This document shows, one piece after another, positions 48,225 to 60,090 of a stretch of 64,000 nucleotides of DNA. The DNA is taken from assembly GCF_024169515.1 (NCBI RefSeq), contig NZ_JAMKCQ010000001.1, positions 2,046,001 to 2,110,000 of the forward strand. Reading direction: 5' to 3'. Below the pieces are notes generated by a model. The model was not told the DNA's origin and made no database searches. It was given only the letters and a program-made list of their open reading frames with translations. Each line of letters begins with the position of its first letter. Within the stretch, counting starts at the first letter, position 1. Source of the stretch: Erwinia aphidicola (lineage in GTDB: Bacteria > Pseudomonadota > Gammaproteobacteria > Enterobacterales > Enterobacteriaceae). Both the position numbers and the translations under genes were made by a program.

Positions 48225-49640
48225 ATGGCAGGAAATAAACCCACCAACAAATCCTTCGAAAACCGTGAGCCGCGTGACCGTCAGATGGAAGGTCTGAAGC
48301 TGCCGCCGCACTCGCTGGAAGCAGAACAGTCGGTGTTGGGCGGTTTAATGCTGGATAACGAACGCTGGGATAATGTCTCCGAGCGCGTGGTGGCGAAGGA
48401 CTTCTTCAGCCGACCGCACCGCATGATTTTCGCGGAAATGCAGCACCTGCTGGAACAGGGCAAGCCGATCGATCTGATCACGCTGTCCGAGTCGATGGAA
48501 ACCAAGGGCGAGCTGAGCATGGTGGGTGGCTTTGCTTATCTGGCCGAGCTGTCGAAAAACACGCCAAGTGCGGCGAACATTGGCGCTTATGCCGATATCG
48601 TGCGCGAACGCGCGGTAGTACGTGAGATGATTGCGGTGGCGAATGAGATCGCCGACGCGGGTTACGATCCGCAGGGCCGTACCAGCGAGGATCTGCTCGA
48701 TCTCGCTGAATCCCGCGTATTCCAGATCGCCGAAAGCCGCGCCAATAAAGATGACGGCCCGAAAAGCGTCGATCAGATCCTCGAAGCCACCATTGCGCGT
48801 ATTGAATCGCTCTATCAGACGCCGCACGACGGGGTAACCGGCGTCGATACCGGCTATCACGACCTGAACAAGAAGACCGCGGGTCTGCAGCGCTCGGATC
48901 TGATTATCGTGGCGGCTCGTCCGGCAATGGGTAAAACCACCTTCGCCATGAACCTGTGTGAAAACGCCGCGATGCTGCAGGATAAACCGGTGCTGATCTT
49001 CAGCCTCGAGATGCCCGGCGAGCAGATCATGATGCGTATGCTGGCGTCGCTGTCGCGCGTGGACCAGACGCGCATTCGTACCGGCCAGCTGGATGATGAG
49101 GACTGGGCGCGTATCTCCAGCACCATGGGCATCCTGCTGGAGAAGAAGAACATGTTTATCGATGACTCTTCCGGCCTGACGCCAACCGAAGTCCGCTCGC
49201 GTGCGCGCCGTATCTTCCGCGAGCACGGCGGTCTGAGCATGATCATGATCGACTACCTGCAGCTGATGCGCGTGCCGTCACTGTCCGATAACCGTACGCT
49301 GGAGATCGCCGAGATCTCACGCTCGCTTAAAGCGCTGGCGAAAGAGCTGCAGGTGCCGGTGGTGGCGCTGTCGCAGCTTAACCGCTCCCTGGAGCAGCGT
49401 GCCGATAAGCGCCCGGTCAACTCCGACCTGCGTGAATCCGGCTCCATCGAGCAGGATGCCGACCTGATCATGTTTATCTACCGTGATGAGGTGTATCACG
49501 AAAACAGCGACCTGAAAGGGGTGGCGGAGATCATTCTGGGTAAGCAGCGTAACGGCCCCATCGGCACCGTGCGCCTGACCTTTAACGGCCAGTGGTCACG
49601 CTTCGATAACTACGCGGGCCCACAGTACGACGACGAATAA
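48225..49640 (+). CDS. dnaB: Replicative DNA helicase DnaB
   Basis: DnaB is the hexameric helicase of the replication fork. The 471 residues equal E. coli. The N-terminal primase/loader domain (LKLPPHSLEAEQSVLGGLM) is followed by the RecA-like motor with Walker A ARPAMGKT at 231-238, Walker B IMIDYLQLM, and SQLNRSLEQRADKRP. No intein. The ATG at 48225 is the family start; the open frame extends 74 codons upstream across the divergent promoter. The usual downstream neighbour alr is absent here. Confidence 0.98.
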   Translation: MAGNKPTNKSFENREPRDRQMEGLKLPPHSLEAEQSVLGGLMLDNERWDNVSERVVAKDFFSRPHRMIFAEMQHLLEQGKPIDLITLSESMETKGELSMVGGFAYLAELSKNTPSAANIGAYADIVRERAVVREMIAVANEIADAGYDPQGRTSEDLLDLAESRVFQIAESRANKDDGPKSVDQILEATIARIESLYQTPHDGVTGVDTGYHDLNKKTAGLQRSDLIIVAARPAMGKTTFAMNLCENAAMLQDKPVLIFSLEMPGEQIMMRMLASLSRVDQTRIRTGQLDDEDWARISSTMGILLEKKNMFIDDSSGLTPTEVRSRARRIFREHGGLSMIMIDYLQLMRVPSLSDNRTLEIAEISRSLKALAKELQVPVVALSQLNRSLEQRADKRPVNSDLRESGSIEQDADLIMFIYRDEVYHENSDLKGVAEIILGKQRNGPIGTVRLTFNGQWSRFDNYAGPQYDDE

Positions 49641-49647
49641 TCCCCTC

Positions 49648-49709
49648 GGGTCAGGCATGCCTGACCCCTACGTCACCTCTCCCTCGTAGGGGGCGGGCAT
49701 GCCCGACCC
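49648..49709. repeat. Two GCATGC palindromes after dnaB
   Basis: 49648-49667 is a perfect palindrome of the GGGTCAGGCATGCCTGACCC type ending CTAC; 49686-49709 is GTAGGGGGCGGGCATGCCCGACC type. Their GTAG heads face each other, as in the aceA-aceK pair. Confidence 0.88.
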
Positions 49710-49808
49710 GGACCCTCTCCGGATCATCACAAAATAGTGTTGGACAACACTGTAAAAAATGCGGTTATCTGTCGGTAAGCAGTACCCAGCAACCGGCATG
49801 GACGAACG

Positions 49809-50288
49809 ATGACTCAGATTGATGATTTCGACCTTAAGATACTGACTTTACTGGAAGCAAACGGCCGCCTGACCAATCAGGAACTGAGCGATATCGTCGG
49901 GCTTTCCGCCTCACAGTGTTCCCGCCGCCGCATCAACCTTGAGCAGGCGGGATTGATCCTCGGCTACCACGCCAGGCTGTCGCCGGATGCGGTGGGTTTA
50001 GGCATGATCGGCCTGATTGAGGTGCGTCTGATCAACCATACCGCGGAATACGTTGAGAGTTTTCACCGCATGGTGGCGGAGCAGGCGGGCATTGTTGATG
50101 CCTATAAAACCACCGGAGATGCCGATTACCTGTTGAAAGTCGCGGTTGCCGATCTCGCCGGGCTGAGTGCTTTAATCAGCCAGCTGGTCGCCGGGCATCA
50201 GAGCGTGGCGCATGTGAAAACCTCAGTGGTCCTCAACCGTCTGAAGGAGAATGGTTTGATGTCGGTAAGCGAGACTCTGCTGCGCTAG
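49809..50288 (+). CDS. Lrp/AsnC-family transcriptional regulator
   Basis: A 159-residue Lrp/AsnC-type regulator. It has an N-terminal helix-turn-helix (FDLKILTLLEANGRLTNQELSDIVGLSASQCSRRRINLEQAG, about residues 7-50) and a C-terminal RAM effector domain (DAYKTTGDADYLLKVAV, about 96-112). The target and effector are unknown. It occupies, with the next gene, the dnaB-tyrB interval where E. coli has alr. A strong terminator separates it from the YitT-type gene. Confidence 0.9.
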   Translation: MTQIDDFDLKILTLLEANGRLTNQELSDIVGLSASQCSRRRINLEQAGLILGYHARLSPDAVGLGMIGLIEVRLINHTAEYVESFHRMVAEQAGIVDAYKTTGDADYLLKVAVADLAGLSALISQLVAGHQSVAHVKTSVVLNRLKENGLMSVSETLLR

Positions 50289-50448
50289 AATGGTGCGTGT
50301 TACGCACCGCAATTGTGCATAAAACTCCGTATGCATGCGGTATCCGTGCGGGAAAGCAGCTTTCAGTGCGTGAAATGATGCTGTATTAATTATTTCATGC
50401 ACAAAATCGAGCAATAAAGCGCCTTGTATTCAATGGGTTAATTCGCTG

Positions 50449-50493
50449 GCACCATCCGGTGGTTTGAACCTCCACCGGATTGGTGCGATTTTT
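50449..50493 (+). terminator. Terminator between Lrp-type regulator and YitT-type gene
   Basis: GCACC-A-TCCGGTGG and CCACCGGA-TT-GGTGC form a long stem (loop TTTGAACCT) followed by CGATTTTTG. It lies about 160 bases after the regulator stop. Confidence 0.82.
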
Positions 50494-50564
50494 GCTAAGT
50501 TATTGCTAAAATTTGGCGGTCCCTCTGCCATATCCCTAGTCATAATCACCAGAGAATCAATCTG

Positions 50565-51179
50565 ATGGACAACGTGGTACACCCTGTCAAAATCCCCCAT
50601 ACCCTGCTGGAAGATGTGCTGGCTATCGTGCTCGGCACCCTGATGGTCTCCTTTGGCGTTACCCTGTTAAAACAGGCCGGAGCGTTAACCGGCAGCACTG
50701 CAGGCATTGCCTTTCTCATCAGTTACCTGAGCAAAACCTCTTTTGGCCTCGCTTTCTTTCTGATTAACATCCCGTTCTACTGGCTGGCGGTCAGGCGCAT
50801 GGGCTGGGCATTCACTGTAAAAACCTTCTCTGCCGTGGCGCTGGTGTCGCTCTTCAGCCACCTGCACCCGTTATTTATCCATTTTTCCGCGCTGGATCCC
50901 TTTTATGCGACACTGTTCGGTAACGTGGTGATGGGAATTGGGTTTATAGTGTTATTTCGCCATAAGGCCAGCCTTGGCGGCATCAATATTCTGGCGCTGT
51001 GGCTGCAGGACCGTTACGGTATCCGTGCCGGAAAATTGCAGATGGTGGTCGATACCTGCGTGGTGCTGGCCTCGCTGTTTGTGGTCTCACGCGAGATGCT
51101 GGCAGCCTCAATTGCCGGAGCCGTGGTGCTCAACCTGATTATCGCCATGAACCATCGCCCTGGCCGCTATTTCGTCTGA
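50565..51179 (+). CDS. YitT-family inner membrane protein
   Basis: A 204-residue membrane protein with about five or six hydrophobic segments and the YitT-family (DUF161) core (GTLMVSFGVTLLKQAGALTGSTAGIAFLISYLSKTSFGLAFFLINIPFYWLA). A conserved HKASLGGINILALWL occurs at about 134-148. The family's function is not established; a transport role is often presumed. It is the next gene after the Lrp-type regulator but behind a terminator, and ends 39 bases before tyrB. Confidence 0.85.
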   Translation: MDNVVHPVKIPHTLLEDVLAIVLGTLMVSFGVTLLKQAGALTGSTAGIAFLISYLSKTSFGLAFFLINIPFYWLAVRRMGWAFTVKTFSAVALVSLFSHLHPLFIHFSALDPFYATLFGNVVMGIGFIVLFRHKASLGGINILALWLQDRYGIRAGKLQMVVDTCVVLASLFVVSREMLAASIAGAVVLNLIIAMNHRPGRYFV

Positions 51180-51218
51180 GTCGCTGAATTTATTGATTAT
51201 TTAATGGAGATTTGCACC

Positions 51219-52412
51219 GTGTTTCAAAACGTTGATGCCTACGCTGGCGACCCGATCCTCTCCCTGATGGAAACCTTCAAGCAGGATGCCCGCCCGCACA
51301 AGGTCAACCTGAGCATTGGTCTGTACTACAACGAGCAGGGTGTGATCCCACAGATGCAGGCTGTTGCCGCCGCTGAAGAGCAGCTGCACGCCCAGCCGCA
51401 GGCCGCCTCGCTCTATCTGCCGATGGAAGGCCTGCCGCCTTACCGCAGCGCCATCGCACCTTTGCTGTTCGGCGCCGAGCACCCGGTACTGAAAGCGGGC
51501 CGCATCGCCACTATTCAGACGCTGGGCGGTTCCGGTGCGCTGAAAGTCGGTGCCGACTTCCTGAAGTTCTATTTCCCGGATTCGCAGGTGTGGGTCAGCG
51601 ATCCGACGTGGGAAAATCATATCGCCATCTTCAACGGTGCCGGTTTCACCGTAAATACCTACCCGTGGTACGACACGGCAACCAACGGCGTGAAGTTTGA
51701 TGCGCTGCTGGAAAAACTCAATACGCTGCCGGCGCAAAGCATCGTGCTGCTGCATCCGTGCTGTCACAACCCAACCGGTGCTGACCTGACTAATGCGCAG
51801 TGGGATGAAGTGACCGGGGTGCTGAAAGATCGCGAGCTGATCCCGTTCCTCGACATCGCCTATCAGGGCTTTGGCGGCGGCATGGAGGAAGATGCCTACG
51901 CTATTCGCAGCATCGCCGCAGCGGGCCTGCCAGCGCTGGTCAGTAACTCATTCTCAAAAATCTTCTCGCTGTACGGCGAGCGCGTTGGTGGTCTGTCAAT
52001 CGTCTGCGATGACGCCGAAGAAGCCGCCCGCGTACTGGGCCAGCTGAAGGCCACCGTGCGCCGCAACTACTCCAGCCCGCCAAACTTCGGGGCGCAGGTG
52101 GTTTCCTGCGTGCTGAATAACCCTGAGCTGAAGGCGAGCTGGCTGGCGGAAGTGGAAGCGATGCGCCTGCGTATTATTGAGATGCGCCAGGTGCTGGTGG
52201 ACGCGCTGACTCAGGCGGTGCCGGGCAAGAACTTCGACTTCCTGCTCAAGCAGCGCGGTATGTTCAGCTACACCGGCCTGAGCGCTGCACAGGTTGATCG
52301 TCTGCGTAACGAGTTTGGTGTCTATCTGATCGCCAGCGGCCGCGTCTGCATGGCCGGTCTCAACCGCAACAACGTGCATCAGGTAGCGGAAGCCTTCGCC
52401 GCCGTGATGTAA
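51219..52412 (+). CDS. tyrB: Aromatic-amino-acid aminotransferase
   Basis: TyrB catalyses the final transamination making tyrosine and phenylalanine (and can act on leucine precursors). The 397 residues equal E. coli TyrB, with PLP lysine at 247 in [34 protein letters not shown] and [16 protein letters not shown] chose GTG at 51219: it gives the family N-terminus [14 protein letters not shown], with AATGGAG 9 bases upstream; the in-frame ATG at 51204 overlaps that ribosome-binding site. No clear TyrR box was found. Confidence 0.95.
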   Translation: MFQNVDAYAGDPILSLMETFKQDARPHKVNLSIGLYYNEQGVIPQMQAVAAAEEQLHAQPQAASLYLPMEGLPPYRSAIAPLLFGAEHPVLKAGRIATIQTLGGSGALKVGADFLKFYFPDSQVWVSDPTWENHIAIFNGAGFTVNTYPWYDTATNGVKFDALLEKLNTLPAQSIVLLHPCCHNPTGADLTNAQWDEVTGVLKDRELIPFLDIAYQGFGGGMEEDAYAIRSIAAAGLPALVSNSFSKIFSLYGERVGGLSIVCDDAEEAARVLGQLKATVRRNYSSPPNFGAQVVSCVLNNPELKASWLAEVEAMRLRIIEMRQVLVDALTQAVPGKNFDFLLKQRGMFSYTGLSAAQVDRLRNEFGVYLIASGRVCMAGLNRNNVHQVAEAFAAVM

Positions 52413-52517
52413 TTTCTGCTGGCCGGGGCTGCCCGGCCACAGTTTTTCCCTTTTCAGGTTTACCTTTTCGCCACTTGCTGCACACTTAACGGAACCGATA
52501 AGTTAAGGAGCCGTATC

Positions 52518-52937
52518 ATGTGGTATCAGCAAACCCTTACCCTGAACGAAAAACCACGCGGATTTCATCTGGTTACTGACGAAATCCTCGCAGAGCTGCG
52601 CCGCTTAGCGGATGTTCAGACCGGGCTGTTGCACCTGCTATTGCAGCACACTTCCGCCTCACTGACGCTGAATGAGAACTGCGACCCAACGGTCCGTGCC
52701 GATATGGAGCAGCATTTCCTGCGCACGGTACCGGAAGATGCGCCGTATCAGCACGATTACGAAGGGGCCGACGATATGCCCGCCCACATCAAGTCCTCAC
52801 TGCTGGGCACCTCGCTGATGCTGCCGGTCAGCCGCGGGCGTCTGCTGCTGGGGACCTGGCAGGGGATTTATCTTGGTGAACACCGTATTCACGGCGGGCA
52901 GCGGCGCATTGTCGCCACTTTACAGGGGGATGATTAA
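52518..52937 (+). CDS. yjbQ: YjbQ family (UPF0047) protein
   Basis: A 139-residue UPF0047 protein, annotated as secondary thiamine-phosphate synthase; E. coli YjbQ can replace ThiE weakly when overproduced. Conserved blocks are [18 protein letters not shown] (about 38-55), [19 protein letters not shown] and [12 protein letters not shown]. The ATG follows AAGGAG. yjbR starts 2 bases after its stop. Confidence 0.94.
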   Translation: MWYQQTLTLNEKPRGFHLVTDEILAELRRLADVQTGLLHLLLQHTSASLTLNENCDPTVRADMEQHFLRTVPEDAPYQHDYEGADDMPAHIKSSLLGTSLMLPVSRGRLLLGTWQGIYLGEHRIHGGQRRIVATLQGDD

Positions 52938-52939
52938 TT

Positions 52940-53263
52940 ATGACGGTTTCCGATTTGCTCACCTACTGCATGAACAAACCCGGCGCGCAGCAGAGCGTGC
53001 ACAGCGACTGGAAAGCCACGCAGATTAAGGTCGATGATGTGATGTTTGCCATGGTGCACGAGGTTGATGGCCACCCGGCGGTGGCACTGAAGTGCAGCCC
53101 GGCGCTGGCGGAGTTGATCCGCGAGCAGCACAGCGATGTGCATCCCAGCGCGCACCTCAATCCGTCGCACTGGAACACCGTACTGCTCGACGGATCGCTT
53201 AAAGATTCACAGATCTATTATCTGGTCGATGCATCGCTGCAGCAGATCCAGAAACAGTTATAA
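52940..53263 (+). CDS. yjbR: MmcQ/YjbR-family protein
   Basis: A 107-residue MmcQ/YjbR-family protein (CyaY-like fold, DNA-binding suggested). Visible features are LLTYCMNKPGAQQS at the N-terminus, LKCSPALAELIREQH, and LNPSHWNTVLLDGSLKDSQIYYLVDASL near the C-terminus. Probably co-transcribed with yjbQ (2-base gap). Cellular role unknown. Confidence 0.93.
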   Translation: MTVSDLLTYCMNKPGAQQSVHSDWKATQIKVDDVMFAMVHEVDGHPAVALKCSPALAELIREQHSDVHPSAHLNPSHWNTVLLDGSLKDSQIYYLVDASLQQIQKQL

Positions 53264-53287
53264 CGGGTGTTGACCTCCAGGAAACCC

Positions 53288-53311
53288 GTAGGGGTCGGGC
53301 ATGCCCGACCC
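53288..53311. repeat. Single GCATGC REP-like unit after yjbR
   Basis: GTAGGGGTCGGGCATGCCC then GACCC, the full consensus unit including the GTAG head, between convergent yjbR and the alcohol dehydrogenase gene. Confidence 0.9.
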
Positions 53312-53317
53312 GCTTCA

Positions 53318-54373
53318 TTATGAGGCGCGCAGTGAATCGATATCGATCACGAAACGGTACTTCACGTCGCTTTTCAGCATACGCTCGTAGGCCTCATTGA
53401 TCTGATCGATCTTAATCATCTCGATATCGGAAGTGATGTTGTGCTTACCGCAGAAATCCAGCATCTCCTGCGTCTCTTTGATCCCACCGATCAGCGATCC
53501 TGCCACGCTGCGGCGTTTGAAGATCATATTAACCACCTGCGTTGACGGATGGTCATGCTCCGGCACGCCAACCAGCGTCATGGTGCCATCGCGGCGCAGC
53601 AGGTTGATAAACGGGTTGAGATCGTGCTGAGCAGCAACGGTGTTAAGAATGAAGTCGAAGCTGTTGGTGTGCTGCGCCATCTGATCGGCATCTTTCGAGA
53701 TCACCACTTCATCGGCGCCCAGGCGCTTACCGTCTTCTACTTTAGAAGGCGAAGTAGTGAAGAGCACAACGTGCGCACCCATCGCATGAGCAATTTTCAC
53801 GCCCATATGACCCAGTCCGCCAAGGCCAACGATACCAACTTTTTTGCCCGGGCCAACGCCCCAGTGATGCAGTGGGGAGAAGGTGGTGATACCCGCGCAC
53901 AGCAGCGGAGCAGCACCGGCCGGATCAAGATTTTCCGGCACGCGCAGCACGAAGTCTTCGTGTACGACCACTTGAGTCGAGTAACCGCCGTAGGTGATAT
54001 CGCCGCTGGTGCGGTCTTTACCGTTGTAGGTGCCGACGAAACCCTCTTCGCAGTACTGCTCAAGATCCTCTTTACAGCTGTCGCAGGTGCGGCAGGAGTC
54101 GACCATACAGCCTACGCCGACCAGATCGCCAACTTTGTATTTATGGCCGTGCGCGCCGACTGCCGTCACGCGGCCAACAATCTCGTGGCCTGGCACTACC
54201 GGGAAGATCGTGTTGCGCCATTCATTGCGCGCCTGGTGCAGGTCAGAGTGGCACACGCCGCAGTACTGCACTTCAATCTGCACATCATGTTCACGCAGTT
54301 CGCGCGGTTTAAATTCAAACGGAGCCAGCGGAGATTTTGCGTCCTGAGCGGCATAAGCATGCGTAATATTCAT
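53318..54373 (-). CDS. Zinc-dependent NAD(P) alcohol dehydrogenase (YahK/CAD-like)
   Basis: A 351-residue medium-chain alcohol dehydrogenase of the cinnamyl-alcohol-dehydrogenase type. The catalytic zinc site has CGVCHSDLH (about 38-46) and GHEIVGRV; the structural zinc cysteines are in CRTCDSCKEDLEQYC (about 94-108). The Rossmann motif is GIVGLGGLGHMG (about 178-189). It closely resembles E. coli YahK, an NADPH-dependent aldehyde reductase, along its length (YGGYSTQVVVHE, NEAYERMLKSDVKYRFVID). The physiological substrate is unknown. It lies between yjbR and uvrA, absent there in E. coli. Confidence 0.92.
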   Translation of the reverse strand: MNITHAYAAQDAKSPLAPFEFKPRELREHDVQIEVQYCGVCHSDLHQARNEWRNTIFPVVPGHEIVGRVTAVGAHGHKYKVGDLVGVGCMVDSCRTCDSCKEDLEQYCEEGFVGTYNGKDRTSGDITYGGYSTQVVVHEDFVLRVPENLDPAGAAPLLCAGITTFSPLHHWGVGPGKKVGIVGLGGLGHMGVKIAHAMGAHVVLFTTSPSKVEDGKRLGADEVVISKDADQMAQHTNSFDFILNTVAAQHDLNPFINLLRRDGTMTLVGVPEHDHPSTQVVNMIFKRRSVAGSLIGGIKETQEMLDFCGKHNITSDIEMIKIDQINEAYERMLKSDVKYRFVIDIDSLRAS

Positions 54374-54592
54374 TGGTCTCTCCAGTTGTGGATGATGTGG
54401 CGCAGTGGCCGTAATGGCGGGAGCAGGCAGCAGGAAAAGCGGGCCTTCTCCGCAAAAAGGTGAAGGTTAAGCATAGTCACTCAACGGCGTAACGGGTATA
54501 TCCAAAACTCGCTAAGTCTTGCCTGATCCTGCAAGATTTTGTGGTAATTGTAAGAAAAGTGCAGCAAATCGCGGGGAAAACCAGGGCTGACA

Positions 54593-54666
54593 GTAGCGGG
54601 GCCGGCATGCCCGACCCGTACGGGATTGCGGCGGGTATAAGCCAGGGGCGAGGCATGGCCTCGCCC
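54593..54666. repeat. Two REP-like palindromes between adh-like gene and uvrA
   Basis: 54593-54618 is GTAGCGGGGCCGGCATGCCC then GACCC, a slightly decayed GCATGC unit. 54646-54666 is GGGCGAGGC / GCCTCGCCC around ATG, with the same arms as the 44469 element. Confidence 0.8.
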
Positions 54667-54674
54667 GTCGGTTA

Positions 54675-57503
<2,829 letters not shown>

Positions 57504-57586
57504 TCACAATTCCCGGATTAGCACAAACCTCACCATGCCTGCCCGGCACGGCCAGAAAGAAACGTGTCATTATGGCACAAAAAAAC

Positions 57587-57602
57587 CTGAATGGATAACC
57601 AG
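57587..57602 (-). promoter_or_regulatory. LexA box of uvrA
   Basis: On the minus strand CTGGTTATCCATTCAG resembles the E. coli uvrA SOS box CTGTATATTCATTCAG (13 of 16 identical), 84 bases before uvrA. It may also influence ssb. Confidence 0.8.
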
Positions 57603-57754
57603 TGTTTTGCCCTGAAGTGCCATGCAAACTGATGCAACGCTGCAACGAAAGTAAGCCTTTTTCGAGGCGTCTCCTAAATGTAGGATCTCAGGGTAGCCCA
57701 TGATAGAATTTTGCGCCTAGACTTAGAGAACGAACATTAACCGGAGAGAGCAAC

Positions 57755-58303
57755 ATGGCCAGCAGAGGCGTAAACAAAGTAATTTTAGTCGGAAATCTGG
57801 GGCAGGACCCGGAAGTTCGCTACATGCCGAATGGCGGTGCCGTTGCCAACATCACTCTGGCTACCTCCGAATCCTGGCGCGACAAGCAGACCGGCGAAAC
57901 CAAAGAGAAAACTGAATGGCACCGCGTTGTGCTGTTCGGCAAGCTGGCAGAAGTGGCCGGTGAATACCTGCGTAAAGGCTCTCAGGTTTATATCGAAGGC
58001 GCACTGCAGACCCGTAAATGGACTGACCAGGCTGGCGTTGAGAAGTACACCACCGAAGTTGTGGTTAACGTTGGCGGCACCATGCAGATGCTGGGCGGTC
58101 GTGCTCAGGGCGGCGGTGCTCCAGCAGGCGGCGGTCAGGGCGCAGGCAACAACAACGGTTGGGGCCAGCCTCAGCAGCCACAGGGCGGCAACCAGTTCAG
58201 CGGCGGCGCACAGCAGTCCCGTCCGCAGCAGGCTCCACAGCAGAACAGCGCACCTGCTAACAATGAGCCACCAATGGACTTCGACGACGACATCCCTTTC
58301 TGA
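57755..58303 (+). CDS. ssb: Single-stranded DNA-binding protein
   Basis: SSB coats single-stranded DNA and recruits repair and replication partners. The 182 residues (E. coli 178) start [24 protein letters not shown] and have the OB-fold to about 112, then a Gly/Gln-rich linker (about 113-172) and the partner-binding acidic tip MDFDDDIPF. The ATG at 57755 has CGGAGAG upstream. Followed by a bidirectional terminator. Confidence 0.98.
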   Translation: MASRGVNKVILVGNLGQDPEVRYMPNGGAVANITLATSESWRDKQTGETKEKTEWHRVVLFGKLAEVAGEYLRKGSQVYIEGALQTRKWTDQAGVEKYTTEVVVNVGGTMQMLGGRAQGGGAPAGGGQGAGNNNGWGQPQQPQGGNQFSGGAQQSRPQQAPQQNSAPANNEPPMDFDDDIPF

Positions 58304-58326
58304 TTTGACAGCGTCGTCAGCGAGTC

Positions 58327-58360
58327 AAAAAAAGCCCCGCATACCAATGCGGGGCTTTTT
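58327..58360. terminator. Bidirectional terminator after ssb
   Basis: AAAAAGCCCCGCAT and ATGCGGGGCTTTTT form a long stem with A and T runs on the two sides, usable by ssb and by the opposing lipoprotein gene. Confidence 0.92.
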
Positions 58361-58434
58361 GTTTTCAGCTCATTTAGAGGGTTCTTTGTCTTTTCTCTTG
58401 CCCCATTGATGGGATAACCCTTGTAGACAGGCTG

Positions 58435-58758
58435 TCAGTTACTCTCCGATTCCGCCTCTTCCGCCTCTTTGCCTTGCTCGTCATCTCCGCCGGAAATCAA
58501 ATCACTCAGCTTCATCTCGCCCAGTTCGCTGATCTTTTTCTTCGCCTCATCCAGCGGTTGTGCGGCATTCAGCTCGGCCATTTTTTGGTCGGCGAGATCG
58601 GTGGCCTGTTTGCGGGTTTCATCCCACTGGGATTGCGCGGATTCGACCAGGCTGGTCGCACTCTTATCGGCTTCTTTGATCTTCTCTTTGGTGGCGTCGT
58701 CGCAGGCGGCGATCATCGTCACCATCGCGGTTATGACCAGAATACCTAACTTTTTCAT
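58435..58758 (-). CDS. Small acidic lipoprotein
   Basis: A 107-residue predicted lipoprotein: MKKLGILVITAMVTMIAAC with lipobox IAAC (Cys19). Asp-Asp follows the cysteine, and Asp at +2 predicts inner-membrane retention. The mature part is strongly charged and helical, probably coiled coil (DDATKEKIKEADKSATSLVE), and the C-terminus is very acidic (GGDDEQGKEAEEAESESN). No family recognised. It is downstream of the lipid kinase gene on the same strand, 21 bases apart, likely co-transcribed. Confidence 0.75.
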   Translation of the reverse strand: MKKLGILVITAMVTMIAACDDATKEKIKEADKSATSLVESAQSQWDETRKQATDLADQKMAELNAAQPLDEAKKKISELGEMKLSDLISGGDDEQGKEAEEAESESN

Positions 58759-58779
58759 GATGAAGTTTCCCAGATTAAT

Positions 58780-59694
58780 TTAAAGAGCAGGGTTAGCCGC
58801 AGGCGCAAACACCTGAATAGCTTTAGTTTTGATTGTGAAGCGAGCAGGGGTCTGCCCGATCAGCTCACCGTCGGCGTTGATATCATGCGGGCGACGGGTG
58901 GTCAGCGTCAGCGCGGTGGTGGAAAGCGTGCGCACCTTGCGCCAGCGGCCATGCGTGCCGCGCCGCAGCGCAGGCAGCAGGGCGATCATCTGCCACCAGT
59001 GCGCCACTTCCAGGCTGTACACGTCCAGTAATCCGTCATCGGGGGCAGCACTCTGTTCCACGGTCATCCCGCCACCGTAAAAACGCCCGTTTCCGACTGA
59101 AACCTGTACGGTTTTCACCTTCTCGGTCACGCCGTCATGCTCGATGCTGGCGCTAAACGGGCGGCTCTGTTTCAGCAGCTTAAACGCGGCCAGCGCATAG
59201 CCGAAGGTGCCCCAGCGCTTTTTCGATTCGGCGGTCAGATGGCGGGCAAGCGTGGCGGAAAAGCCGATGCTGGAGACGTTGAAAAACAGGTGGCCATTAA
59301 CTTCGCCAAGATCGACCTCCCGGCGATGTCCGGCGGCAATAATTTTTACCGCCTGCTGCAGATCGTTGCTGATGCCGAGCGTGCGGGCAAAATCATTGGC
59401 GGTACCCAGCGGCAATACGCCGAGCGGCAAGCCGCTGCTCATTAACCCCGGCGCTGCGGCATTCAGGCTGCCGTCACCGCCGCCAACAATCACCAGATCA
59501 ATGCCGTCGGCCCAGGCGCGGATCAGGTCACTGCTGCTGCGGCGATCCTCTTTTGGCGGTTCAATCACGTCGATGCGGTGCGCTGACAGGCTCTGTTTCG
59601 CCTGCTGGCGTAGCGCTTTGCCATTGCGCGAATGCTCATTGATCAATAACAGCGCGGTCAGATTGAGTGGCTCAGAATCGGTGTTATCTCTCAT
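58780..59694 (-). CDS. YegS-like diacylglycerol/lipid kinase
   Basis: A 304-residue protein of the DAGK catalytic-domain family (YegS/BmrU/DgkB type). Conserved are LLLINEHSRNGKAL, the nucleotide-binding GGGDGSLNAAAPGL (about 72-85), LPLGTANDFARTLGI and VSVGNGRFYGGGM. The C-terminal INADGELIGQTP is typical. It probably phosphorylates a lipid such as phosphatidylglycerol or diacylglycerol in the cytoplasm; the substrate is not known. Confidence 0.88.
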   Translation of the reverse strand: MRDNTDSEPLNLTALLLINEHSRNGKALRQQAKQSLSAHRIDVIEPPKEDRRSSSDLIRAWADGIDLVIVGGGDGSLNAAAPGLMSSGLPLGVLPLGTANDFARTLGISNDLQQAVKIIAAGHRREVDLGEVNGHLFFNVSSIGFSATLARHLTAESKKRWGTFGYALAAFKLLKQSRPFSASIEHDGVTEKVKTVQVSVGNGRFYGGGMTVEQSAAPDDGLLDVYSLEVAHWWQMIALLPALRRGTHGRWRKVRTLSTTALTLTTRRPHDINADGELIGQTPARFTIKTKAIQVFAPAANPAL

Positions 59695-60090
59695 TAGGCT
59701 TAATTCAACTCATTGAACGGAACGGGGGGAGAGTGCATCGAATCACGGTAATGAGCAGGTGAGCAATCGCCATTTCTCATGTTTACATTTATCGATAAAT
59801 CATGACGTCCCCTTTTTCTGCCTCTGCGCCAATTACCCCTGTTTATCTCACGATTTCGGTCATAACTTTTTCTTATCGGTCGTCTCTGCCTTGAGGGGGC
59901 GCCAGGGCAGAGCTGGCGGTGCTTTGCGCGATTTTTGCTGCTTTTCCCTGCGCTTTTCAGCTCATCACTTTTTCATTGCACCCTTAAAGTGCGGTGATAT
60001 AGTCGCGCAAGGAACCTCATCATCCCTCTGATTATCCTGAAAAATAATGAATGTCATTAGGGCTAGCTCATCTCGCATAAGGAATTTGTT
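59695..60090. other. 396-bp gap before gdhA
   Basis: Holds the divergent promoters of the lipid kinase gene and gdhA. No repeat, terminator or RNA gene recognised. The last 100 bases carry a candidate leader ending in CATAAGGAATTTG, with AAGGA as ribosome-binding site for gdhA. Confidence 0.45.
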
